Source of the DNA: CAYLXP01 sp964387425
GTDB taxonomy: Bacteria > Verrucomicrobiota > Kiritimatiellia > UBA8416
Direction of reading: 5' to 3'
Length of the DNA stretch: 25,610 nt
NCBI GenBank assembly: GCA_964387425.1
Contig: CAYLXP010000077.1
Location: forward strand, 1 to 25,610
The notes beneath the pieces were generated by a model. The model saw only the letters and a list, made by a program, of their open reading frames with translations. It ran no database searches and was not told where the DNA came from. Positions 18,489-25,610 of this stretch are shown in pieces. The stretch's first letter is position 1, and each line of letters starts with the position of its first letter. Made by a program: the position numbers and the translations under genes.

Positions 18489-19280
18489 CCAACGAATTCC
18501 AAGGCTCTCACCCGGTGGAACAATCGTCAGCGCCAATGCGTCTGCCTTGACCACGGACTTCCCGGGCTCCGTCGTCTGCTTCGGCTCCGGTGCATCTGTC
18601 TTGGCCACCTTTTCTGTGGCCGGGAGTGCGGTCTTCGCGGGAGGTCTCGTCGCGCTCCTCCCCGCTGGCTTCGCCGGACGGGGTGTCTGCAACGCCGCCA
18701 GCTCCTTTACTTGACGCGTTACGGACGGCCAGTCCTTCATCACCCGTGCCAAGTCTTCCTTCAGGGCCGCGTTCTCGCTGGCGAGCCGATCGAGCACCCC
18801 CTGCATGTCAGTCATGCGAGTGGTGCCTGCCTCCACACGGTCCGCTACGTCTGCCTGTGCGGCAAGCAACTCGTCGTGACGCGTGCGGCTGCTTTTTGCG
18901 TCCTTGCTGATACGTGTTTCGATGGCCTCGAGTGCGGTCTGCCTGTTCTCGCCCTCGGTGGCAAGTTTCGCCTCAAGCTCCGAGGCCCGTGAGGAGACGG
19001 TGTCGTAGTCTACGGCCATGCGTTGCATCTGGAAGTAGACCGCCGTGCCGGCACCCGCGCCCGCGATCAGCAGGATAACCACGAAGGCCGACGTCAGGAT
19101 CATCATCCGCTGCCTGGCCTTCTTGCGTTCGTTGTCCAGGAATTCCTGGAAGGCCTCCAGCACCGGCAGCGAGCCGGGCGCCCGCTGAATGCCGGCGTGG
19201 TGGCTTCGCTCGATTGCCTTAAGGTTGTGGTCCAGGTGGCCCAGCTCAGTCTTCAGTGATTTGGGGGGTACCGGTTCCAT
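18459..19280 (-). CDS. Single-pass membrane coiled-coil protein
   Basis: A 273-residue protein with a charged cytoplasmic N-terminus, one transmembrane helix (about residues 59-82, MMILTSAFVVILLIAGAGAG) and a periplasmic coiled coil (about 90-180, SRASELEAKLATEGENRQTA, VLDRLASENAALKEDLARVM). It ends in a Pro/Ala/Lys-rich tail. The topology is that of a cell-wall or division linker. No family is recognised. It starts ATG 19280, two bases after the stop of the giant coiled-coil gene and without its own ribosome site, so its translation is probably coupled. Its final residues (LPAVPIPE) are read from the strand opposite to the duplicated LysM-gene tail, so the C-terminus was acquired or fixed together with that duplication. 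Confidence 0.78.
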   Translation of the reverse strand: MEPVPPKSLKTELGHLDHNLKAIERSHHAGIQRAPGSLPVLEAFQEFLDNERKKARQRMMILTSAFVVILLIAGAGAGTAVYFQMQRMAVDYDTVSSRASELEAKLATEGENRQTALEAIETRISKDAKSSRTRHDELLAAQADVADRVEAGTTRMTDMQGVLDRLASENAALKEDLARVMKDWPSVTRQVKELAALQTPRPAKPAGRSATRPPAKTALPATEKVAKTDAPEPKQTTEPGKSVVKADALALTIVPPGESLGIRWRLPAVPIPE

Positions 19281-19282
19281 GG

Positions 19283-22200
19283 CTATTTCTGCAATCGCAT
19301 CCAGGGTTTCATTTTGAACATAGACTTAGGCGGCGGGCCGGAAGGAGAGGATGGCGCTCCCGGCGCCGGCGAGCTCGGAATAACTCGACGCGGCTCCTGG
19401 GGTGCTTCTTCCGCTTCCGGTTGCTCGTCCTGCCACTGCTGCAGCTCCTGCTGGGCCTGCTCCTCAATGGAGTCCAGCGGGTCTGCCTCAGTCTCTATCT
19501 CGATAGGCGCCGGCTCCGGTTCGGGGAGCGGCTCCGGCATGGGCGCCAGCACTTCGGGCTCAACCTCCGGCGGCAGCGCGGCAGCTTCTTCGAACGCGGC
19601 ATCCAGTGGAGCAAGCGTGGCATCCCCCTGCTTCCTGAGCTGCACGAGTTCCCGCTGCACCTGCTCCAGGCGAGTCGATGCCGAGCGCCAGTCACGCTGG
19701 AGTTGCTCGATACGCTTGGTCAGCACGAGTTCCTTTTGTTTCCAGCGATTGACTTCGTCAGTATGCAGCTTGCCCTGCTGGGTAAGGAGTTGCTCTTTCT
19801 TGCGCACGAGGCCCTGGGCGTCCTGGATCTGCTTGCGCTGCTGGAGCAGCTCCGACTCACGCTTACGGCGCTGATCGCGCTCTTCGTCGTAGAACTTCTT
19901 CTGCTGTTCAAGACGGACATGAGTTGTGGCCAACTCCTGTTGGAGCTCTTCGATCTGCTGCTGCATGTCTTCGGCTGCCAGGCGAACGCGCTCGCGTTCA
20001 TCTGCGGCCAGGAGCTTCTGCTGCTCCTTCTCGCGCTCGTGCTGATCAAGGCGTCCTTCGAGCGTGCGTTCCTCGTTGCGTAGCTGTTCGATCTTGGCCT
20101 TCAGCTTCTGCTCGCGTTCAGCTGCCTGCGCGAGCTGCTCCTCGTGCTGTGCCTGACGCTTGGTGGCCTCAGCCTTTGCGCTATCCAGCTCGTTCGTAAC
20201 GAGACGCTCTGAGTCACGCAGCTTCTCGAGATCATGCTCAAGGGCCTCGCGCTCGCTTGCCCGCTGCGCCTCTTCATCCTGCTGCTGTTCGCCCTGGGCC
20301 TTGATGGTCTCTTCGAGTGCCTGGCAGCGCTCTTCCGCCTCTCGCTTGCCCTGCTCCTCGGCCTCGAGAGCCGCTTCGAGCTCGGTGGCGCGAGCGGTCT
20401 CATCCTCGTGGCGGACCGTCGCTGCGGCGAGTTCATCCTCTTTTCGGTCCAGCTTACGACGATCCTCCTCGGCGGCTGTCTTGAGCTTCGTGATCTCTGC
20501 CTCACGCTCCTCGCGGAGCGCCCGCTCCTTGTCGATCTCGATTGCCTGGGCGTCGAGCTTGGCCTCCAGGTCGCGGATGGTCTCCGTGTCCTTCTCGGCC
20601 TGCTCCTTGAGCGCCTGGATCTCGTCGCGCAGTTCGCCGCCCTTGGCCTCAAGCGTCTCCAGCTTCTGGTTGAGCTCTGCTTCGAGGGCGTTCCACGCCT
20701 CGGTTTCTTTCGTGTGTGCTTCCTTGGTACTCGAGGTGCGCTGCTGCTCATGGTTCAGCTCAATCTCTGCACTGTCGACGCGTGACTGCAGTTCCGCAAC
20801 CGTATCCCGCCGGGCTTGCTGCTCGGCATTAAGCTTGTCGGTCAGTTCGGCGACCTCGCGCTCTTCGGATTCCAGCTTCTCCTGGAGCGAGGCGTTAAGG
20901 CTAGCCTGGTGCTCAGACTGTGTCTTGACGTCCTCGAGTGTCCGCGTCAGTTCCTCGACACGGTTCGCGAGCTCGGTCTGCTCCGTCGTGGCCTGCTTCT
21001 TGAAGTCGACGTGAAGGGTCTTCTCCTGGTCCAGCGAACTCTTCAGCCGTTCAAGCTCGGCGGAGGTCTCGGTGAGTTTGGCCTGCAGCGAATCCCGTTC
21101 GGCCTGCAGCGAACGTTCCGTGTCGCGGGCCTTCTCTTCAGCTGCGGCCAGTGTCTCGCGCGTGGTTTCAAGGTCGGTGGTCGCGGTTGCCAGGGCCTCG
21201 TCCGCCTCGCCACGTGCCTTGCTGGCATCCTCGAGCTTACGCTCCAGGTCCGCCTTCTCGCCTTTCAACCGCTCGACATCATCGCTGAAAGCGCTTTGCT
21301 TCTGCTCGGAATCCCACTGGATCTGATCGAGCTTGCTGGTGGCTGCCGAAAGCTCTTCCTGCAGTCCGTTGACGCGTTCGGTGAGTTCCTGTTCGCGGGC
21401 TGCCGCTTCGCCGGCGGTTGCCTCGGCCAAGGCCAATTCATCCGCTTTCTGTTTTGCCTCTGCGGCTGCATCATCGCGCAGTTTCGTAAGTTCCTCGATA
21501 CGTAGCTGGGCATCACGCAATGCGGCCGAGGCCTTGCGGTGCTCCTCCTGGAGCTGCTCCCAGCGCTGGGTCTGCTCCTGCTCAGTCCGTGTTCCGCGTT
21601 CACGCAGTTCTTCCACCAGCTTGGCCTGTCCATCGAACTTGCGTTCGGCTTCCTCGAGCTGGTCGGCATAACTGGTATTGGCCTGCTGCAGCTTCTCAAG
21701 CTCCGCGCGCAGCTCGGCTTCGCGTGAGCTAACCTGCTGGACGGTCTCGGCACGCAGATGCCGTTCGCGGGTCAACGAGGCTTCGAGGGCTGCCAGTTTC
21801 TCAACAGCCTGCCGGCGTTCCTGGAAGCGTTGACGCTGCTCTTCAAGGTCGCCCTTGATGTACTTCTGCAGGCTGGCCATGCGCTTCTCGAATGTCTCCT
21901 CGCGGGCCTTGAAGGCGTCGGTGACGGTCTGCAGGAAATCGCGCTCATAGGCGAGTTCCGACTCTACCTTGTCGGCTTCCTCGATGAGAAGCTCCGCCAC
22001 GACCTGCTTCTGTTCCTCCTGGGCCTGCTGCGAGGCGTCACGTTCCTGTGTGACGGTTTCCCGAGCCTCCTCTTCAACCTTCAGCTGCGACTTGACCTGG
22101 TCGAGTTCATAGGCGGAGGAACGGGCGAAGTCCTGTAGCTCGGCGGCACGGGCCTCTAGCGTTGCCTGGCGTTCCTGGCTGTCCTGCTGAAGCTGTTCGC

Positions 22201-25200
22201 CCTGCTGCTGGGCTGCCTGCAATTCCTCGCCGGCGCGTTCCAGGTTCTCCCTGGCGGCCTGGGCGGCACTTTCCTGGGCGGCAACGTCCGCCTTGAGCTG
22301 CTCGATGCTGCCTTGCGCATCGGTCCGGGTTGCCTCGTGCATCTGCTGCTCTTGCGCAAGCTGTTGACGGGCGTCCTCCAGGACGGCATTCGTTGCTTCC
22401 AGGTCCGTCTGTGCTCGCGTGAGCTGCTCTTCCAGCTGGGCCTGCATCCCGGCTGACTGCTTCTTGAGCTCGGCCAGACGTGTGCGCTCGCTGTCCAGTG
22501 CCTGCTGTGTGGAGGACAGCTCAAGCGCTGTGTTATCTGCCTGGGATTCCAGCTCCTCGATGCGCGTGCCCAGTTCGGCCTCGCGCGCTGTGAGCTGCGA
22601 CTGCACATCGCTCTTCTGCTGTTCCAACGTTTCGCCCTGCTGCTGGAGTTCGGCTGCGCGCGCACGCTCCTGCTCCAGTGCGTCGCGCGTGGATGCGAGC
22701 TCCTCTGCGGTCGAACCCGCCTTGGTCTCAAGCGCCTTGATTTCGGCAACCAGTTCGGCCTCGCGTGCCGAGAGCTGCGACTCTACGTCGCTCTTCTGCT
22801 GTTCCAGTGCCTGGCCCTGCTTCTGAAGATCAGCTGCCCGTGAGCGTTCCTGCTCTAGGGCGTTGTGCGCGGTGGCGAGCTCTTCAGCGGTTGAGGCGGC
22901 TTCTGTTTCAAGCGCCTTGATCTTGGTGTCGAGCTCCTTTTCACGGGCCGCTAGCTTCGCGTCGCGCGCTTGAAGTTCAGCGCCGAGTTCTTCTTCACGG
23001 GCCGCGAGTTTCGCTTCGCGTGCTTTGAGCTCGCCTTCGAGGGCTGTGATGCGCTCGGAGAGCTCGCTCTCACGCGCGTGCTTGTCGGCCGCGAGTTGCT
23101 CGGAACGCTGGGTTGCCTCTTCGAGGGCTTGGCGTGTCTGTGCCAGTTCATCCGACGTTGCGGCCTCGGCAGCTTTCAGTTTCTCGATCTGCTGCTGGAG
23201 CTCGTTCTCGCGCTGCTTCGCCGCTTCCAGGGCATCGGCTTGCGCCTTCTGGATCTGTTCCAGGGCCTTCTCGGCCTCGGCCTGTGCCTTCTGGGTTTCG
23301 GCGAGGGTTGCCTGCGCATCAGCGAGTGCCTGTGCCGTGGTGTCGGCGGTCTGCTTCAACCCATCAATCTGTTCGCGCAGCGCGCTCTCCTTCTCGGAGC
23401 TCTCCTGCTGCAGGGTTTCGTTCTCTGCTCCGAGGTCGGACATCTTCTGCTTGGCGGAGCGCAGGCGATCGGTAGCGGTGAGTGTCTCTTTCTCAAGCTC
23501 CTGGATGCGCTGTGTCAGTTCCGCCTGGCGCGTCTTGGCAGCTTCCGCATCCCCGGAGTGACGTTTCTGAACATCCTCCAGGCTTACGCGTGCTTCGGCC
23601 AGGGCGGTAGCGTGTTGAGCTGAGGCTGCGGTGAGTTCCTCGACCTTCTTCTGGAGTGTCTTCTCGCGTTGGATGCTGGCATCCTTAAGGGCCTGGTGAC
23701 CGGCCGTGAGCTCGGCCAACTGCGACTCCGCTTCACCGAGCTGGGTGGCGGCGGTTTCGGCCTCGCCCTGGAGTTCCGTTACGCGCTGGGTCAGCTCGGC
23801 CTGAACGCGTTCTGCTTCGTCCTTGGTACCCGCGTGACGGGCACGCTCTTCATTCAAGGCTCCTTCGGCAAGCGCCAGCGCTTCAGCGGTCTGCTCGAAA
23901 CTCGATTTGAGCGTTTCCAGTTGCGCGCCAAGCTCGCCCTCGCGCGATGCGCTCTGCTGCAGCAGTTCGGCGGTCGTTGCCGTCACGCTCTGCAGTTGGC
24001 GCTCGGCCTCGGCAAGCTGCTCTGCCGCCGCATTGCACTCTTCCTGTAGCGATGCAATATGTTGGGCGGCTTCGGCCTGCTTCTTCTCGGCCGCGTCGCG
24101 CGTGCCGGCGTGGCGCTTGCGTTCCGCCTCCAGCTCGGAGCGGGCCTGGTCGAGATCTTTGCCTGCGGATTCGGATGCGGTGCGGAGAGTGGCGATCTGC
24201 TCGCTGAGTGCAGCCTGCTTTTTGCTGCTTTCCTGTTCGAGCGCCTGCTTCTCATCGGCCAGTTTCTCAAGGCGGGTCTGCGCGGCGGTGAGCTGCTCTG
24301 AGGCTTCGCCGGCCGTCGTCTGCAAGCCTGCGAGCTTCTTGTTGAGTTCCGCTTCTTTCTTGCTGGTCTTTGCCTCGGTTTCGCTGAGCCGCGTGCGCTC
24401 TGCTTCGAGTGCCTTCTGCGTCTCCTCGAGATCCTTGGCGGCGGCTTCCGACTTCGACGTCAGGTCGGTGATCTCTTTCTTCAGTTCCTGTTCGCGGTTG
24501 CCGCTCTCCTGGATGAGGGCCTCGTTGCTGGCCGTGACTTCCTGGAGCTGCTTCTCGGCGGTCTTGAGCCGGTCGGCAGCGCCCTTGGCGTCGCCCTGCA
24601 GGGCTTCGACCCGCTGGTTAAGTTCGGCGGCGCGCTTCTCGGCTTCCTTGGTGACGGTGGCGCGTTGTGCCTTCTCGTCGGAAAGGCCGGACTCGGCTTG
24701 CTTGAGCCGCTGCGTCGTTTCGCCCGTCGTCTTCTTGAGTTCCGCGATCTGTTTCTTGAGTTCGGCCTCGCGTTTCTCGGACTCCTCCTTCAGGGCGAAG
24801 TTCTTCTCGGACTGGGTCTTGAGTTGCGCTTCGGTCTGCTTGAGCTTGGCGGCCACGACGCCGGACTCGGTTTTGAGTTCGTCGATACGCTTCTTCAGCT
24901 CGGCCTCACGTGCCTTGCTCTCCTGCATCGAGACCTCGGCCTCTTTCTTGTCCGCCGCCTTCTTCTCGCCGGTCCAATCCATCTGGCCGGTAGGAGAGGC
25001 CTTGGCCTTTTTCAGTTCGCTATCGGCTTTCTTGAGATCCTGGGCGATCTTCTGCTTCTCGGTCTCAAGGGCGTCAATACGTTCGCGCAAGGACTTCTCA
25101 ACCGTTGAGCTCTGCTCCTGGGCTTGTTCGAATTGCTCCCGCTCCTTGGCTGACTGTGTCTTAAGGTCCTCGTACTCCTTGCGGAGTTTTTCGTCGCCGG

Positions 25201-25610
25201 CGTCGGTCTTGGCGGCTTCGGGTTTGACCGCTTCGATGGGCTTTGCGGCTTCTGCAGGCTTCGCTGCCGCCAGGGGCTTCTTGGTGGCGGCCTTCTTGGT
25301 GGCTTTCTTCGCGGCAGCTTTCTTCTTCGCGACCGGCTTTCGGGCGGAGACGGTACTTTGGGCAGCGGAGATAGGCTTGACGGGGGTGCCGGCCGGCACC
25401 GGGGTCGTGTCGTAAATGTCTGATTTCTTCTCGGTGGCCGACGCGGTTTCGTTCGTGACTTGGTTGATGAGCTTGGCATCAGGCGCAACGGTTTGGTCGT
25501 CTATCAGGTCGGCGAGGGCACGAATGTTGAGCGGGCCGTAGAAGGACCCGTCGCTGAGCTCGACCATCCATACCATTTCGAGCTCGGGAATACGCTCGGC
25601 AGCGACCCAG
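19283..25610 (-). CDS. Giant coiled-coil protein with N-terminal GYF_2-like domain (5' end outside window)
   Basis: The frame is open to the window edge (WVAAERIPELE precedes the first Met at 25576), so over 2,100 residues are visible and the true start is outside. Counting from that Met, residues 1-45 (MVELSDGSFYGPLNIRALAD, LIDDQTVAPDAKLI) resemble a GYF_2/DUF4339 module, which binds proline-rich peptides. Residues about 73-120 are Lys/Ala-rich, like histone H1 tails. Residues about 125-1985 are an almost unbroken coiled coil of Glu, Gln, Lys, Ala and Leu heptads. The last 90 residues are Pro/Glu-rich and end KPWMRLQK. There is no membrane segment, so it is probably a cytoplasmic filament or scaffold. 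A 60-residue unit is repeated near 888-1067. Downstream, and translationally coupled, is the membrane coiled-coil gene. Function unknown. Confidence 0.88.
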   Translation of the reverse strand, partial: WVAAERIPELEMVWMVELSDGSFYGPLNIRALADLIDDQTVAPDAKLINQVTNETASATEKKSDIYDTTPVPAGTPVKPISAAQSTVSARKPVAKKKAAAKKATKKAATKKPLAAAKPAEAAKPIEAVKPEAAKTDAGDEKLRKEYEDLKTQSAKEREQFEQAQEQSSTVEKSLRERIDALETEKQKIAQDLKKADSELKKAKASPTGQMDWTGEKKAADKKEAEVSMQESKAREAELKKRIDELKTESGVVAAKLKQTEAQLKTQSEKNFALKEESEKREAELKKQIAELKKTTGETTQRLKQAESGLSDEKAQRATVTKEAEKRAAELNQRVEALQGDAKGAADRLKTAEKQLQEVTASNEALIQESGNREQELKKEITDLTSKSEAAAKDLEETQKALEAERTRLSETEAKTSKKEAELNKKLAGLQTTAGEASEQLTAAQTRLEKLADEKQALEQESSKKQAALSEQIATLRTASESAGKDLDQARSELEAERKRHAGTRDAAEKKQAEAAQHIASLQEECNAAAEQLAEAERQLQSVTATTAELLQQSASREGELGAQLETLKSSFEQTAEALALAEGALNEERARHAGTKDEAERVQAELTQRVTELQGEAETAATQLGEAESQLAELTAGHQALKDASIQREKTLQKKVEELTAASAQHATALAEARVSLEDVQKRHSGDAEAAKTRQAELTQRIQELEKETLTATDRLRSAKQKMSDLGAENETLQQESSEKESALREQIDGLKQTADTTAQALADAQATLAETQKAQAEAEKALEQIQKAQADALEAAKQRENELQQQIEKLKAAEAATSDELAQTRQALEEATQRSEQLAADKHARESELSERITALEGELKAREAKLAAREEELGAELQARDAKLAAREKELDTKIKALETEAASTAEELATAHNALEQERSRAADLQKQGQALEQQKSDVESQLSAREAELVAEIKALETKAGSTAEELASTRDALEQERARAAELQQQGETLEQQKSDVQSQLTAREAELGTRIEELESQADNTALELSSTQQALDSERTRLAELKKQSAGMQAQLEEQLTRAQTDLEATNAVLEDARQQLAQEQQMHEATRTDAQGSIEQLKADVAAQESAAQAARENLERAGEELQAAQQQGEQLQQDSQERQATLEARAAELQDFARSSAYELDQVKSQLKVEEEARETVTQERDASQQAQEEQKQVVAELLIEEADKVESELAYERDFLQTVTDAFKAREETFEKRMASLQKYIKGDLEEQRQRFQERRQAVEKLAALEASLTRERHLRAETVQQVSSREAELRAELEKLQQANTSYADQLEEAERKFDGQAKLVEELRERGTRTEQEQTQRWEQLQEEHRKASAALRDAQLRIEELTKLRDDAAAEAKQKADELALAEATAGEAAAREQELTERVNGLQEELSAATSKLDQIQWDSEQKQSAFSDDVERLKGEKADLERKLEDASKARGEADEALATATTDLETTRETLAAAEEKARDTERSLQAERDSLQAKLTETSAELERLKSSLDQEKTLHVDFKKQATTEQTELANRVEELTRTLEDVKTQSEHQASLNASLQEKLESEEREVAELTDKLNAEQQARRDTVAELQSRVDSAEIELNHEQQRTSSTKEAHTKETEAWNALEAELNQKLETLEAKGGELRDEIQALKEQAEKDTETIRDLEAKLDAQAIEIDKERALREEREAEITKLKTAAEEDRRKLDRKEDELAAATVRHEDETARATELEAALEAEEQGKREAEERCQALEETIKAQGEQQQDEEAQRASEREALEHDLEKLRDSERLVTNELDSAKAEATKRQAQHEEQLAQAAEREQKLKAKIEQLRNEERTLEGRLDQHEREKEQQKLLAADERERVRLAAEDMQQQIEELQQELATTHVRLEQQKKFYDEERDQRRKRESELLQQRKQIQDAQGLVRKKEQLLTQQGKLHTDEVNRWKQKELVLTKRIEQLQRDWRSASTRLEQVQRELVQLRKQGDATLAPLDAAFEEAAALPPEVEPEVLAPMPEPLPEPEPAPIEIETEADPLDSIEEQAQQELQQWQDEQPEAEEAPQEPRRVIPSSPAPGAPSSPSGPPPKSMFKMKPWMRLQK
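22376..22915 (-). repeat. Three tandem 180-bp units in the coiled-coil gene
   Basis: Units begin at 22915, 22735 and 22555 on the minus strand, each encoding 60 residues that start ALETE, ALETK or ELESQ. The first two share TAEELA, ALEQER, LEQQKSDV and QLxAREAEL at identical spacing. The third is diverged in its second half. This shows the protein grew by in-frame tandem duplication. Confidence 0.75.

Noticed and set aside
20160..21014. Long rightward open frames inside the giant coiled-coil gene, including one of 500 codons at 23907-25415
   Set aside because: They are antisense to a strongly biased Glu/Gln/Ala/Leu coding sequence, consist mostly of Ser/Ala/Arg, and have no ribosome sites. 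They are by-products of codon composition.
1..25610. CRISPR arrays, rRNA genes, prophage or replication origin
   Set aside because: No regularly spaced direct repeats, no rRNA-like sequence, no phage structural genes and no DnaA-box cluster were seen.

Overview
The window comes from a Gram-negative bacterium with about 55-60% GC, carrying lipoproteins, an outer-membrane porin and periplasmic signal peptides. The palindromic intergenic repeats, the short Arg/Lys-rich protein next to a tRNA and a GspG-like secreted protein suggest the PVC group (Kiritimatiellota, Lentisphaerota or Verrucomicrobiota). That placement is a judgement from style, not a proof. A 100-base run of N at 8718-8817 marks a scaffold join.

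Left part (1-3535), nitrogen module. A leftward gene, cut by the window edge, encodes a NifA-like GAF domain. Divergent from it are amtB, a PII protein (glnK position) and a TorF-type putative porin, preceded by a near-consensus sigma-54 promoter and closed by a terminator. Together they suggest ammonium uptake under nitrogen control. The PII protein lacks the uridylylated tyrosine of the T-loop.

Middle (3536-12816). A repeat-filled gap leads to tRNA-Cys(GCA), with a tiny basic protein just upstream on the same strand. Then come a sugar-phosphate nucleotidyltransferase, a long FAD/Fe-S D-2-hydroxyacid dehydrogenase (YdiJ type), an SPOUT rRNA methyltransferase interrupted by the N gap, a lipoprotein, a permuted NlpC/P60-like peptidase, a glycine-zipper exported protein, a PilZ protein, mannose-6-phosphate isomerase and a GspG-like exported protein.

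Cassette region (about 12.8-16.9 kb). Small leftward genes (lipoproteins, membrane proteins, a TfoX-like protein, an M50-like membrane protease and a HI1419/HI1420-type toxin-antitoxin pair) are interspersed with at least three structured sites that look like integron attC sites. No integrase is in the window. I read this as part of an integron cassette array, or an integrase-less cluster of attC sites.

Right part (17383-25610). A LysM lipoprotein faces a leftward pair: a very large coiled-coil protein (more than 2,100 residues, continuing past the window edge) and a single-pass membrane coiled-coil protein that starts two bases after its stop. The 3' end of the LysM gene is duplicated 556 bp away, and the second copy encodes, on the opposite strand, the C-terminus of the membrane coiled-coil protein. 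Between the copies sits one of two divergent copies of a 270-280 bp composite palindromic element. The other copy lies at 8331-8601 and supplies the last codons and the stop of the dehydrogenase gene.
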